This document shows, piece by piece, positions 43,048 to 51,512 of a stretch of DNA of 64,000 nt (position 1 is the stretch's first letter; every line of letters begins with the position of its first letter). The notes under the pieces are model-generated. The model was not told where the DNA came from. It searched no databases and saw only the letters and a list, made by a program, of their open reading frames with translations. The stretch is from positions 186,001 through 250,000 of the forward strand of contig NZ_CABJCG010000007.1 of the NCBI RefSeq assembly GCF_902364025.1, written 5' to 3'. The stretch comes from Enterocloster lavalensis. GTDB taxonomy: Bacteria > Bacillota > Clostridia > Lachnospirales > Lachnospiraceae. The translations under genes were made by a program, and so were the position numbers.

Positions 43048-44046
43048 ATGACAATCTACGATATTGCTAAGCTGGCCGGCGTTTCGGCCAGCTCCGTGTC
43101 CCGTGTGATCAACAATAAGCCCGGGGTTGGAAAAGAGACCAGAGAGAAAATACTGGCCCTGCTGGATCAGTACCACTACAGTCTGGACGAGACGGCCCGC
43201 GGCCTATCCAAAAAGTCCAGCAAAACCATCGGGGTACTGATCTCCGTGATGCCGGGCCTGCATTCGGAGCACAGCATCAAAGGGCTTTTCTATATGGAAG
43301 GGGAGCTGGCCAAACACGGATATCACTGTCTTTTGGTCAATACCGGCACCACGGACGGAGAGGTGGTGGAAGCCATCAGCACCGTGGCGGGGAGACGGGT
43401 GGACGGCGTGATCTTAGCGGGAGCATTTTACGCCACCAATGTGGTGAGACGCGCCATTGAACAGTATCTACCCCAGTGCCCGGTGGTGATGATCAACGGT
43501 TTTCTCGACCTGCCCAATGTCTACGGCGTGGGAATCGACGAGACCCAGGGGCTGGAGATGGGGGTTGACTTTCTGGTCCGCAAAGGCCGGTCCAAGCTGG
43601 CGCTTTTCATTGACAGCAGGCGTCTGAGCGCCGGAATTATCAGGCGGGGCTTTGAGAACGGCATCGCCAAGTACCGGGGAGCCGTGACAGGGATTGTCTA
43701 TGAGGATGTGGAGCGCTCGCTCCAGGGGGGAAGGGATACCGCGGCTCTGCTGTTGAGAGAGCACCCGGAAACGGATGGGATCATCTGCGCGGTGGATATG
43801 ATTGCCATCGGAGTGCTGGACTATTTACAGGAAATGGGAATTGATGTGCCGGGGCAGGTCTCGCTGATGGGGGAGGACAACTCCAACTACGCGGAGATTT
43901 GCAAGCCTAAGCTGACGTCCCTGGACACAAAGATGGTGGAAAGCAACCTGATGGCGGTGCGGACGCTCCTGGATGTATTAGAGCAGAGGCCGCCATGCCA
44001 CCGGGTGATGCTGTACATGGAAATTGCGGAGAGGGGAACGACGTGA
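43048..44046 (+). CDS. LacI-family regulator of the ABC/PEP-mutase regulon
   Basis: The 332-aa product starts directly with the LacI helix-turn-helix (TIYDIAKLAGVSASSVSRVI, residues 2-21), then the hinge and a sensor domain (IGVLISVMPGLHSEHSIKGL; DGVILAG; VSLMGEDNSNYAEICKPKLTS). It lies at the end of the cluster that begins with the TTACTCAACCGGTTGAGTAA palindrome. Its own promoter lacks that palindrome, so control is probably of the catabolic operon only. Confidence 0.9.
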   Translation: MTIYDIAKLAGVSASSVSRVINNKPGVGKETREKILALLDQYHYSLDETARGLSKKSSKTIGVLISVMPGLHSEHSIKGLFYMEGELAKHGYHCLLVNTGTTDGEVVEAISTVAGRRVDGVILAGAFYATNVVRRAIEQYLPQCPVVMINGFLDLPNVYGVGIDETQGLEMGVDFLVRKGRSKLALFIDSRRLSAGIIRRGFENGIAKYRGAVTGIVYEDVERSLQGGRDTAALLLREHPETDGIICAVDMIAIGVLDYLQEMGIDVPGQVSLMGEDNSNYAEICKPKLTSLDTKMVESNLMAVRTLLDVLEQRPPCHRVMLYMEIAERGTT

Positions 44047-44070
44047 GGACGGATCATAAATGTTTCTGAC

Positions 44071-44132
44071 GGGCGGAGGTTTCCGCCCGCAGGGGGAAGA
44101 GGCAGCGCAGGTTTTACTGCGCTGCCTCTTCC
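44071..44132. other. two hairpins between convergent genes; one holds a stop codon in its loop
   Basis: GGGCGG-N6-CCGCCC (44071-44088) is followed by a perfect 16-bp stem, GGAAGAGGCAGCGCAG with CTGCGCTGCCTCTTCC (44095-44110, 44117-44132), with a 6-base loop. The TAA of the minus-strand PII-like gene lies at 44114-44116 in that loop. Neither hairpin has a T tract in either direction. Confidence 0.7.
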
Positions 44133-44827
44133 GGCACCAGCCCGGCCACAGCGTCCACGGGCATGGAAAACACGGTGCCGTGGTCTCCGGTTTCGCGCAG
44201 AATGGTCTGGCTGATGGCATTCATCACGGTTTTTTTGTCCGCGGAGGGGACCAGGATGAAGAGGATTTCGCGCTCCTCGGCCATGGTCAGGCCGAACAGG
44301 GTCCGGGAGGCGGCTCCGCCGGTTTCACGGGCCTTGACCAGGGTGCCGCCGCGGCAGCCGGCCAGGCGGGCGGCGTCCATCACGGTGTTGGACAGGCCGT
44401 CGTCGATGACGGCGGCGATCAGTTCATAGGCGGTTGGGTTTGACATGGCGTGGTCCTCCTTTGGGTGGTTTGGGGCTGTATTCGACTTTGGGGCCGGGGC
44501 CTGGAGGTCCAGGCGGCCGGAGATGGCGGCGCTGACGCCGGATAAGGGAACCGCGAAGGCGATGCCCTTTCCGGGGCGGGAAAAATTCAGCCGGGATTTT
44601 AAGGCGTTAAACAGGTCCGGTGCAGCTCCCGGCCCGGCAATGCCGGTGACGATCTCTTTTTCCGGCTCGTCAAGGCCCAGACAGTCCATGATCCGGGAGC
44701 TGGCGGTGCCGTGGCCGCGGATTACGGTCAGGACCTCCGCGCCCATTTCGCGGAATATTTCTGCGGCTGCCGTTCCCTTTTTTCGGTCTACAATGGCTGC
44801 GATCCATTGGATTCGGTTTTGGCTCAT
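44114..44827 (-). CDS. two-domain PII-like protein with an internal start
   Basis: This 237-aa protein joins two PII-like (nitrogen regulatory protein fold) domains: residues 1 to about 112 (IQWIAAIVDRKKGTAAAEIF, VIRGHGTASSRIM) and 128-237 (YELIAAVIDDGLSNTVMDAA, TLVKARETGGAASRTLFGL). It overlaps the DUF1538 gene upstream (ATGA). The linker between the domains encodes a perfect AAAGGAGG eight bases before the in-frame Met128 (ATG at 44446), so the second domain is probably also made alone. PII proteins bind ATP/ADP and control membrane transporters, which fits the partner gene. Confidence 0.82.
   Translation of the reverse strand: MSQNRIQWIAAIVDRKKGTAAAEIFREMGAEVLTVIRGHGTASSRIMDCLGLDEPEKEIVTGIAGPGAAPDLFNALKSRLNFSRPGKGIAFAVPLSGVSAAISGRLDLQAPAPKSNTAPNHPKEDHAMSNPTAYELIAAVIDDGLSNTVMDAARLAGCRGGTLVKARETGGAASRTLFGLTMAEEREILFILVPSADKKTVMNAISQTILRETGDHGTVFSMPVDAVAGLVPEEAAQ
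44447..44460 (-). promoter_or_regulatory. internal ribosome-binding site of the PII-like gene
   Basis: On the minus strand AGGAGG (44455-44460) stands eight bases before an in-frame ATG (44446-44444), inside the coding sequence, encoding the KED of the inter-domain linker. It would start a 110-aa single-domain product. Confidence 0.7.
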
Positions 44828-46353
44828 GCTGGCTCCTCCTCGTTTAGGTCGATGATTTCCCCGGCGGCAGAGGGCGTGGGGGATGTATGGCTGGGTTTCG
44901 GCTTGCCTGCGTTTACCTTGTACAGCAGGCCGATCAGCTGAATGATGATCAGGGGCGTCATGGCGACCATGGCCACGATTCCGAAGGCGTCTGTCAGGAT
45001 GTTGCCGCCCACGGCTTCACAGGCGCCCATAGCAAAAGGCAGAAGGAAGGTGGCGGTCATGGGGCCGGAGGCCACGCCGCCGGAGTCGAAGGCGATGGAG
45101 GTGAAAATGGGTGGCACCACGAAGGAGAGCCCCAGGGCCAGGGCGTAACCCGGCGCCAGCAGGTACAAAAGGGGCAGACCGATGAGCACCCGGAAGATGG
45201 ACAGGCCCAGGGAGATGGCCATTCCAACGGAGAGCCCCAGCATCATGGTTTTGGCGGGAATCGTGCCGCCGGTGATCTCCTCCACCTGTTTGTTGAGCAC
45301 CTGCACCGCAGGCTCGGCCTTGACGATGTAGTAGCCGATCACCATACCCACCGGGACCATGATCCAGCGGTAGGGCAGGGAAGCCAGCTGCATTCCAAGG
45401 TAATTACCTGCGGGCATGAAGCCCACGTTGACGCCGGTGAGAAACAGGGTCAGGCCGATGTAGGAGTAGAGCATGCCCACCAGGATCTTTACCACCTGCC
45501 GTCTGCGCAGCCGCAGAAAAAAGACCTGGAAGATCAGAAAGAACAGCAGGATGGGGAAGAGCGCGGAAAATACTTCCAGAGCATACTCGGGAAACTGGCG
45601 CTGGAAGGCCAGCCACAGGTCCTGGGAGTTGGCGATCTCCGGGATGGTAAAGGGCGTATAGCTGCCGGAGGAGGAGCTGTAGGCCATACCCAGCAGCATG
45701 ACCGAGAGGATGGGACCGACGGAACAGAGGGCCACCAGGCCGAAACTGCTGCTTCCGCCCTCCCGGGTGCGCCCCACGGAGGTCAGGCCCACGCCCAGGG
45801 CCATGATAAAGGGAACCGTGATGGGTCCTGTAGTCACGCCGCCGGAGTCAAAAGCCACGGCCAGAAAATCGCCGGGCACGAAGGCGGTCAGGAGGAACAG
45901 CACACCGTAGCAGACCAGCAGTATCCGGGACAGGCTCCAGCCGAACAGGCTGCGCAGGAAGGCGAGGGCCAGAAAAATGCCAACGCCCACCGCAACCGAG
46001 ACCATCAGCACAGCGTCCGGCACGGCCGGGGTCTGGTTGGCCAGCACTTTCAGGTCCGGTTCCGCCATGGTAATCACCGCGCCGATGATAAAGCAGGCCA
46101 ACGCGATCAGGGGCAGGCGCCCTGATGAGGTGAGTTTGGCGCCCACCCGTTCGCCGATGGGCATCATGGCCATGTCCGCGCCCAGGGTGAAAAAGCCCAT
46201 ACCCACGATCAGAAAGGCGGCCCCGGCCAGAAACAGCATAAGGGGGTCCAGCGGCATGGGGGTGATCGTGATACAAAGAAGCAGCACGATGCAGGTCACC
46301 GGCAGGACACAGGAGAGAGATTCGGAAATTTTTTCATTTAATTTTTTATTCAA
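44824..46353 (-). CDS. DUF1538 integral membrane protein (putative transporter)
   Basis: This 509-aa protein has about 12 spans and two homologous halves: FLIVGMGFFTLGADMAMMPIG, then VAFDSGGVTTGPITVPFIMALGVGL in the first, and IAFDSGGVASGPMTATFLLPFAMGA in the second. The repeated DSGGV-x-GP motif marks DUF1538, an uncharacterised transporter-like family often paired with PII-like proteins. The start is TTG at 46353, seven bases after AGGAGG; the frame stays open upstream to 46494 but without such a site. The PII gene overlaps its stop, so the PII-like protein likely gates it. Substrate unknown. Confidence 0.85.
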   Translation of the reverse strand: MNKKLNEKISESLSCVLPVTCIVLLLCITITPMPLDPLMLFLAGAAFLIVGMGFFTLGADMAMMPIGERVGAKLTSSGRLPLIALACFIIGAVITMAEPDLKVLANQTPAVPDAVLMVSVAVGVGIFLALAFLRSLFGWSLSRILLVCYGVLFLLTAFVPGDFLAVAFDSGGVTTGPITVPFIMALGVGLTSVGRTREGGSSSFGLVALCSVGPILSVMLLGMAYSSSSGSYTPFTIPEIANSQDLWLAFQRQFPEYALEVFSALFPILLFFLIFQVFFLRLRRRQVVKILVGMLYSYIGLTLFLTGVNVGFMPAGNYLGMQLASLPYRWIMVPVGMVIGYYIVKAEPAVQVLNKQVEEITGGTIPAKTMMLGLSVGMAISLGLSIFRVLIGLPLLYLLAPGYALALGLSFVVPPIFTSIAFDSGGVASGPMTATFLLPFAMGACEAVGGNILTDAFGIVAMVAMTPLIIIQLIGLLYKVNAGKPKPSHTSPTPSAAGEIIDLNEEEPA

Positions 46354-46756
46354 ACAGATTCCTCCTATTAACTGGATTTTGCCTGTTTCCAGGGCGCGGA
46401 CCGGGAGTCCGGCATTCCCGGTTTTGGCGCAGGCAGGCGGTCCGCCGTGGGCGGACAGTGGGTTGCATTCGCACGCATACCCGGGGCAAATCATGAAAAC
46501 GGAAAAATGGACGATTGATCGAAGGTCAGTCCGTCGCCAATACAGTTGGTGCGTCTATGAGAATGTTGGAGCCGGGACCCGGCTCCGGTTAGCTCTGTAT
46601 AACGATAATAGCTTAACACAGGGACGAAGCTTTTTGCAAGAACCAGGGGCGTTAGAAAAATGTTAAAAGTCGCGGAAGGCTTTTCCAAATGTAGATTGAA
46701 TATCCGCTCCGGATGAAGTATAATAATGGATTATAACGATTCCAAAGGAGGATATC
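46354..46756 (+). promoter_or_regulatory. divergent intergenic region with DUF362 promoter and a hairpin
   Basis: The plus-strand promoter is TTGAAT (46696-46701), 17 bp, TATAAT (46719-46724). GGAGCCGGGACCCGGCTCC at 46568-46586 is an inverted repeat with a one-base centre, in the leader side of the DUF1538 gene. I found no convincing minus-strand promoter and no gene. Confidence 0.55.
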
Positions 46757-47860
46757 ATGGCAGTATCAAACGTATATTACACCAACATGCGCACCACATT
46801 ACAGGAAAATCTCCTGCAGAAGCTGGAGAGGCTGGTCAGAAAGGCCGGCATGATGGACATGGACTTTGAAAATAAATTTACCGCGATCAAGATACATTTC
46901 GGCGAGCCCGGGAATCTGGCTTACCTGCGGCCCAATTACTCCAAGGTGCTGGTGGACCTGATCCGTTCCAAGGGCGGCCGTCCCTTCCTCACCGACTGCA
47001 ACACCCTCTATGTGGGCCGGCGCAAGAACGCCCTGGATCACCTGGATGCAGCCTATGAGAACGGCTACAATCCCTTCTGCACCGGCTGCCATATGATCAT
47101 CGCAGACGGCCTTAAGGGCACGGACGAGGTGCTGGTTCCCATCGACGGGGAATATGTGAAGGAGGCCAAGATCGGCCGGGCGCTGATGGATGCGGACATC
47201 GTCATTTCCCTGACCCATTTCAAGGGACACGAGTCCACCGGCTTCGGCGGGGCTTTGAAGAACCTGGGCATGGGCGGCGGCTCCAGAGCCGGAAAGATGG
47301 AGATGCACAATGCCGGCAAGCCCTTTGTGAACCAGGAGCTCTGCGTGGGCTGCGGTTCCTGCAAAAAGAACTGCGCTCACGGGGCGATCACCATTGAGGA
47401 CCGCAAGGCTTCCATCGACGTGAACAAGTGCGTGGGCTGCGGCCGCTGCATCGGCGCATGTCCCGTGGACGCGGTGGACAGCATGTGCGACGAGGCCAAC
47501 GACATTTTAAATAAGAAGATTGCCGAGTATACCTGGGCTGTTTTAAAGGACCGCCCGCATTTCCATGTGAGCCTGGTGGTGGACGTTTCCCCCAACTGCG
47601 ACTGCCATTCCGAGAACGACGCGGCCATTGTGCCAAACGTGGGTATATTCGCCTCCTTTGATCCGGTGGCCCTGGATATGGCCTGCGTGGACGCGGTCAA
47701 CCGCCAGCCCGTGATCAACGGCAGCTATCTGGCGGAGCAGGAGCACTGCCACCACGACCATTTTAAGGACACCCACCCGGATACCAACTGGGAGACCTGC
47801 ATCGACCACGGCGTGAAGCTTGGGCTGGGAAACCGGGAGTACAATCTGATCACCATCTGA
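46757..47860 (+). CDS. DUF362 protein with two [4Fe-4S] ferredoxin motifs
   Basis: This 367-aa protein has a DUF362 N-terminal domain (AIKIHFGEPGNLAYLRP, LTDCNTLY, LTHFKGHESTGFGGALKNLGMG) and an inserted bacterial ferredoxin (CVGCGSCKKNC from Cys196 and CVGCGRCIGACP). DUF362/ferredoxin fusions are common in anaerobes and are thought to be redox proteins, but no reaction is established. AAAGGAGG precedes the ATG. It has its own promoter. Confidence 0.9.
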   Translation: MAVSNVYYTNMRTTLQENLLQKLERLVRKAGMMDMDFENKFTAIKIHFGEPGNLAYLRPNYSKVLVDLIRSKGGRPFLTDCNTLYVGRRKNALDHLDAAYENGYNPFCTGCHMIIADGLKGTDEVLVPIDGEYVKEAKIGRALMDADIVISLTHFKGHESTGFGGALKNLGMGGGSRAGKMEMHNAGKPFVNQELCVGCGSCKKNCAHGAITIEDRKASIDVNKCVGCGRCIGACPVDAVDSMCDEANDILNKKIAEYTWAVLKDRPHFHVSLVVDVSPNCDCHSENDAAIVPNVGIFASFDPVALDMACVDAVNRQPVINGSYLAEQEHCHHDHFKDTHPDTNWETCIDHGVKLGLGNREYNLITI

Positions 47861-47910
47861 GGAATTTGTTAAAATAAACATATAAAAAGCGACCAACAGG
47901 AGGATTTGGC

Positions 47911-49191
47911 ATGAGTACGAAACGTTCACTGGACACGATCTGCATACAGGGAGGATGGGAGCCGAAAAACGGGGAACCCCGTCAGCTTCCCATCTACCAG
48001 AGCACCACATTTAAATACACCACCAGCGAGCAGATGGGACGTCTGTTCGATTTGGAGGAGAACGGATATTTCTACACCCGTCTGGCGAACCCCACCAGCG
48101 ATGCGGTGGCGGCTAAGATCTGTGAGCTGGAGGGCGGTGTGGGAGCCATGCTGACGTCCTCCGGCCAGGCGGCCAACTTTTACGCGGTGCTCAACATCTG
48201 CCAGGCGGGAGATCACATCGTGGCTTCCTCCGCGATCTACGGCGGTTCCACCAATCTGTTCACCGTCACCTTCCCCAAGATGGGCGTGGAGTGCACGCTG
48301 GTCAGCCCGGATTCCACCGAGGAGGAGCTGAACGCGGCGTTCAAATCCAACACCAAGGTGCTGTTTGCCGAGAGCATCGCTAATCCTGCGCTGACCGTGC
48401 TGGATTTTGAGAAATTCGCCAAGGTGGCCCATGAGCACGGCGTGCCGCTGATCGTGGACAACACCTTCGCCACCCCCATCAACTGCCGTCCTTTTGAGTG
48501 GGGAGCGGATATTGTGACCCACAGCACCACCAAGTACATGGACGGCCACGCTTCCTGTGTGGGCGGCTGCATCGTGGACAGTGGAAACTTCGACTGGGAG
48601 GCCCACCACGACCGTTTCACCGGTCTCACCGAGCCGGACGAGTCCTACCACGGCATCGTGTACACGGAGCGGTTCGGAAAGATGGCTTATATTATGAAGG
48701 CCACCGCCCAGCTCATGCGCGATCTGGGGTCCATTCCGTCCCCTCAGAACTCCTTCCTGTTAAATCTTGGCCTGGAGACCCTTCACCTGCGCATGCCGCG
48801 GCACTGCGAGAGCGCGCTTAAGATCGCGGCCTATCTGCAGTCCCGGGAGGACGTGGAATGGGTGCGTTATCCCGGACTGCCCGGCGACAAGTATTACCAG
48901 GTGGCGCAGAAGTATATGCCAGGCGGAACCTGCGGCGTGATCTCCTTTGGACTGAAAGGGGGAAGGGAGGCCGCTGCGGAGTTTATGGATAAGTTGAAAC
49001 TGTGCTCCATCGAGACCCATGTGGCGGACTCCAGAACGGCCGTGCTCCATCCGGCCAGCCATACCCACCGTCAGCTGACCAATGAGCAGCTGGTGGAAGC
49101 CGGTGTGGACCCGTCCATGATCCGGTTCAGCGTGGGGCTTGAGAGCGCGGACGATATTATCGAGGACATCCGCCAGGCTCTGGAGGACTGA
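47911..49191 (+). CDS. metY: O-acetylhomoserine sulfhydrylase-type PLP enzyme
   Basis: This 426-aa Cys/Met metabolism PLP enzyme makes homocysteine from O-acetylhomoserine and sulfide (MetY), or is a close relative. Landmarks are LPIYQSTTFKY near residue 27, YTRLANPT (55-62), SSGQAAN (83-89), VDNTFATP, and the Schiff-base Lys208 in HSTTKYMDGH. The long insert before NSFLLNLGLETLHLRM and the total length favour MetY over cystathionine lyases. It lies 50 bp after the DUF362 gene. A sulfide-assimilating role would suit a cell that also desulfurates substrates. Confidence 0.88.
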   Translation: MSTKRSLDTICIQGGWEPKNGEPRQLPIYQSTTFKYTTSEQMGRLFDLEENGYFYTRLANPTSDAVAAKICELEGGVGAMLTSSGQAANFYAVLNICQAGDHIVASSAIYGGSTNLFTVTFPKMGVECTLVSPDSTEEELNAAFKSNTKVLFAESIANPALTVLDFEKFAKVAHEHGVPLIVDNTFATPINCRPFEWGADIVTHSTTKYMDGHASCVGGCIVDSGNFDWEAHHDRFTGLTEPDESYHGIVYTERFGKMAYIMKATAQLMRDLGSIPSPQNSFLLNLGLETLHLRMPRHCESALKIAAYLQSREDVEWVRYPGLPGDKYYQVAQKYMPGGTCGVISFGLKGGREAAAEFMDKLKLCSIETHVADSRTAVLHPASHTHRQLTNEQLVEAGVDPSMIRFSVGLESADDIIEDIRQALED

Positions 49192-49240
49192 CCGTCCGGC
49201 TGACAAAGGAAAAACGGCGGCGAGGAAGGAGAAAACGTTT

Positions 49241-50779
49241 ATGAAGAAATTGCGCGGATTGTTCCGCGTCGTGTTTGGGCGGACGGCCTTTGTGATTTTG
49301 TTCCTGCTGATTCAGGTTGGGATCCTGTTCGGAGTGATCCGCTGGCTGGGAGATTATCTGATTTACGCCTACGGACTTGCGCTGATCATCACTTCCTTCG
49401 CCGTGATCTATATTTTAAACGCCCGGGAGAACGCCAGCTTTAAGATGGCATGGATCATCCCGGTGCTGGTATTTCCGGTGTTCGGCGTGCTGTTTTTCCT
49501 GTTCATGCACGTGCAGCTGCGGACCAGGATTTTGAAGCTGCGCCTGAAAATGACCCGGAAAATGGCAGCGCCCTGCCTGACCCAGAACGCGGCCGTCACC
49601 GACCGGCTGGCCAAAGACGATCCGTCCCAGTTCCGGTTGGCCGGATACATGAACCGTTGGGCGGGTTTTCCGGTATATGAAAATACCTCGGTTTGCCATT
49701 TCCCCCTGGGGGAGGATAAGTTTGAGGCGCTGAAGCGGGAGCTGCGGGCTGCGAAGGAATTTATTTTCATGGAGTATTTTATCATCGAGCGCGGCACGAT
49801 GTGGAACCAGATTCTGGAAATTCTGGAGCAGAAGGTGAAGGAGGGCGTGGAGGTCCGGGTGATGTACGACGGCATGTGCTCCCTGATCCTGCTCCCTTAC
49901 GGTTACCCGAAGGAGCTGGAGAAAAAGGGCATCCGCTGCAAGATGTTCTCTCCTATAAAGCCCACCCTGTCCACCTACCAGAACAACCGGGACCACCGCA
50001 AGATCGTGGTGATCGACGGGCGCACCGCGTTTACGGGCGGCGTGAATCTGGCGGACGAGTACATCAACGCCAAGGTGCGCTTCGGGCACTGGAAGGACAC
50101 GGCGGTGATGATCAAGGGCGACGCGGTGACCAGCTTTACCATGATGTTTTTGCAGATGTGGAATGTGACCGAGAAGGAACAGGACGACTACCGGGCGTTT
50201 CTGCGGGAGCCGCTGCCCGTGGAGGGCGGGGAAGGTTATGTCCTTCCCTTCGGCGACAGCCCCATGGACAACGAGCAGGTGGGAGAGCAGCTCTATCTGG
50301 ATATCCTGAATCAGGCCGAGGACTATGTGCACATTATGACGCCCTACCTGATTCTGGACGATGAGATGGAGAACGCGCTTTGTTTCGCAGCCAAGCGGGG
50401 CGTGGACGTGACCCTGATCATGCCTCACATTCCCGACAAGCTGTACGCGTATCTTCTGGCCAGAACCTACTACCCGGAGTTAATCGAGGCCGGCGTGAAG
50501 GTCTATGAGTACACGCCGGGATTTGTGCACGCAAAGGAATTTATCAGCGACGACAGCAAGGCGGTGGTGGGAACCATCAATCTGGACTTCCGCAGCCTGT
50601 ACCTGCACTTTGAGTGCGCCGCGTATATTTACAAGAATCCCGTGGTCCTGGAGATCGAACGGGATTTCCAGGCGACCATCACAAAATGTAAACCGGTCAC
50701 GCTGGAGGAATGCCGGAGATATCCGTTCTTTAAGCGGGCGGCGGGCAGGGCGCTGCGGTTGTTTGCGCCGCTGATGTGA
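49241..50779 (+). CDS. cls: cardiolipin synthase (phospholipase D family)
   Basis: This 512-aa membrane enzyme joins two phosphatidylglycerols to cardiolipin. Two N-terminal membrane spans (about residues 10-30, 36-54, and a third around 66-86) precede two HKD motifs: HRKIVVIDG (His252) and HAKEFISDDSKAVVGTIN (His430). Length and order are standard for Gram-positive Cls. ATG 49241 follows AAGGAG; the upstream open frame overlaps metY and is not used. A terminator follows. Confidence 0.94.
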   Translation: MKKLRGLFRVVFGRTAFVILFLLIQVGILFGVIRWLGDYLIYAYGLALIITSFAVIYILNARENASFKMAWIIPVLVFPVFGVLFFLFMHVQLRTRILKLRLKMTRKMAAPCLTQNAAVTDRLAKDDPSQFRLAGYMNRWAGFPVYENTSVCHFPLGEDKFEALKRELRAAKEFIFMEYFIIERGTMWNQILEILEQKVKEGVEVRVMYDGMCSLILLPYGYPKELEKKGIRCKMFSPIKPTLSTYQNNRDHRKIVVIDGRTAFTGGVNLADEYINAKVRFGHWKDTAVMIKGDAVTSFTMMFLQMWNVTEKEQDDYRAFLREPLPVEGGEGYVLPFGDSPMDNEQVGEQLYLDILNQAEDYVHIMTPYLILDDEMENALCFAAKRGVDVTLIMPHIPDKLYAYLLARTYYPELIEAGVKVYEYTPGFVHAKEFISDDSKAVVGTINLDFRSLYLHFECAAYIYKNPVVLEIERDFQATITKCKPVTLEECRRYPFFKRAAGRALRLFAPLM

Positions 50780-50792
50780 GGGGGAGATGGAG

Positions 50793-50834
50793 AAGGAGAG
50801 GGATTCCTGGGGTGGGAGTTGCCTCTCCTTTTTT
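50793..50834 (+). terminator. terminator after cls
   Basis: AAGGAGAGG pairs with CCTCTCCTT across a 20-base loop; TTTT follows. Confidence 0.7.
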
Positions 50835-50887
50835 GATGTAAGATAGGGAAAACAACCGCAAATGCCGGAATGGGAGTATGGGATAGA

Positions 50888-51430
50888 ATGATAAATATTG
50901 AAACAAATCGTCTTTTGTTGAGAAATTTTGTAGAAGAAGATAAGGATGATGTTTTCCGATATTGCAGTCAGCGTGGGATTGGAGAAATGGCGGGGTGGCC
51001 CCGACATGAGACAATAGAGGATACGAAAAAGGTTCTTTCCGGTTGGATAAAAAATGAAAATAAATTTGCGATTGTCTGGAAAGAAAATGGAAGGGTAATT
51101 GGTCATATTGCAATCGATGAGGATTCGGAAGAGGGGCGTATTGATACCAAAGAACTTGGCTGCGCATTAAATCGCGATTATCACCGTCGGGGAATTATGA
51201 GCGAAGCGATGGTTGCAGTAATCCATTATCTATTCGATCATGATATATCATATATCTGGGCCTGCTGTTTTAAAGAAAATATCGCCTCAAAAGCGTTGAT
51301 TGAAAAATGTGGATTTGTATTCCGACAAGAGGGGGAATTCTACTCAGAACGTCTTGATCGAAATTTTCAATCTTACGAATACTGTTTGGAAAAGGACAGA
51401 TGGAAAAGAAATAGCCGGGATGGTGTTTAA
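50888..51430 (+). CDS. GNAT acetyltransferase (RimJ/RimL type), AT-rich
   Basis: This 180-aa GNAT protein has INIETNRLLLRNFVEED at the N-terminus, VIGHIAID on strand 4, the acetyl-CoA loop in YHRRGIMSEAMVAVIHYLF, and ISYIWACCFKENIASKALIEKCGFVF at the C-terminus, the layout of ribosomal-protein or antibiotic N-acetyltransferases. The start ATG 50888 is favoured; ATG 50870 is possible. Its DNA is clearly AT-richer and has different codon use from its neighbours, and it is closed off by a terminator on each side, which suggests recent acquisition. Confidence 0.85.
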   Translation: MINIETNRLLLRNFVEEDKDDVFRYCSQRGIGEMAGWPRHETIEDTKKVLSGWIKNENKFAIVWKENGRVIGHIAIDEDSEEGRIDTKELGCALNRDYHRRGIMSEAMVAVIHYLFDHDISYIWACCFKENIASKALIEKCGFVFRQEGEFYSERLDRNFQSYEYCLEKDRWKRNSRDGV

Positions 51431-51449
51431 AGAAAGATGTATGGAATAA

Positions 51450-51495
51450 AAAAGCAGGGAGGCAATCTGAAAAATGGGATCGCCTCCCTGCTTTT
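51450..51495. terminator. bidirectional terminator between the acetyltransferase and hppA
   Basis: AAAAGCAGGGAGGC pairs with GCCTCCCTGCTTTT (14 bp, 18-base loop). T tracts on both strands serve both convergent genes. Confidence 0.85.
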
Positions 51496-51512
51496 AACGC
51501 CTCACCGCCATC

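Noticed and set aside
44887..46125. 412-aa open frame antisense to the DUF1538 gene
   Set aside because: It mirrors a strongly supported membrane-protein gene, is His/Gly/Gln-rich, and has no ribosome-binding site. It is a GC-bias shadow.
46354..46494. 47-residue N-terminal extension of the DUF1538 protein
   Set aside because: The frame is open, but the sequence is Cys/Pro/Gly-rich and unlike a membrane-protein start; TTG 46353 has AGGAGG before it.
47861..47910. SAM riboswitch or T-box before metY
   Set aside because: The gap is only 50 bp and holds no room for such a structure.
49415..50428. 337-aa open frame antisense to cls
   Set aside because: It is the complement of both HKD regions and has shadow composition.
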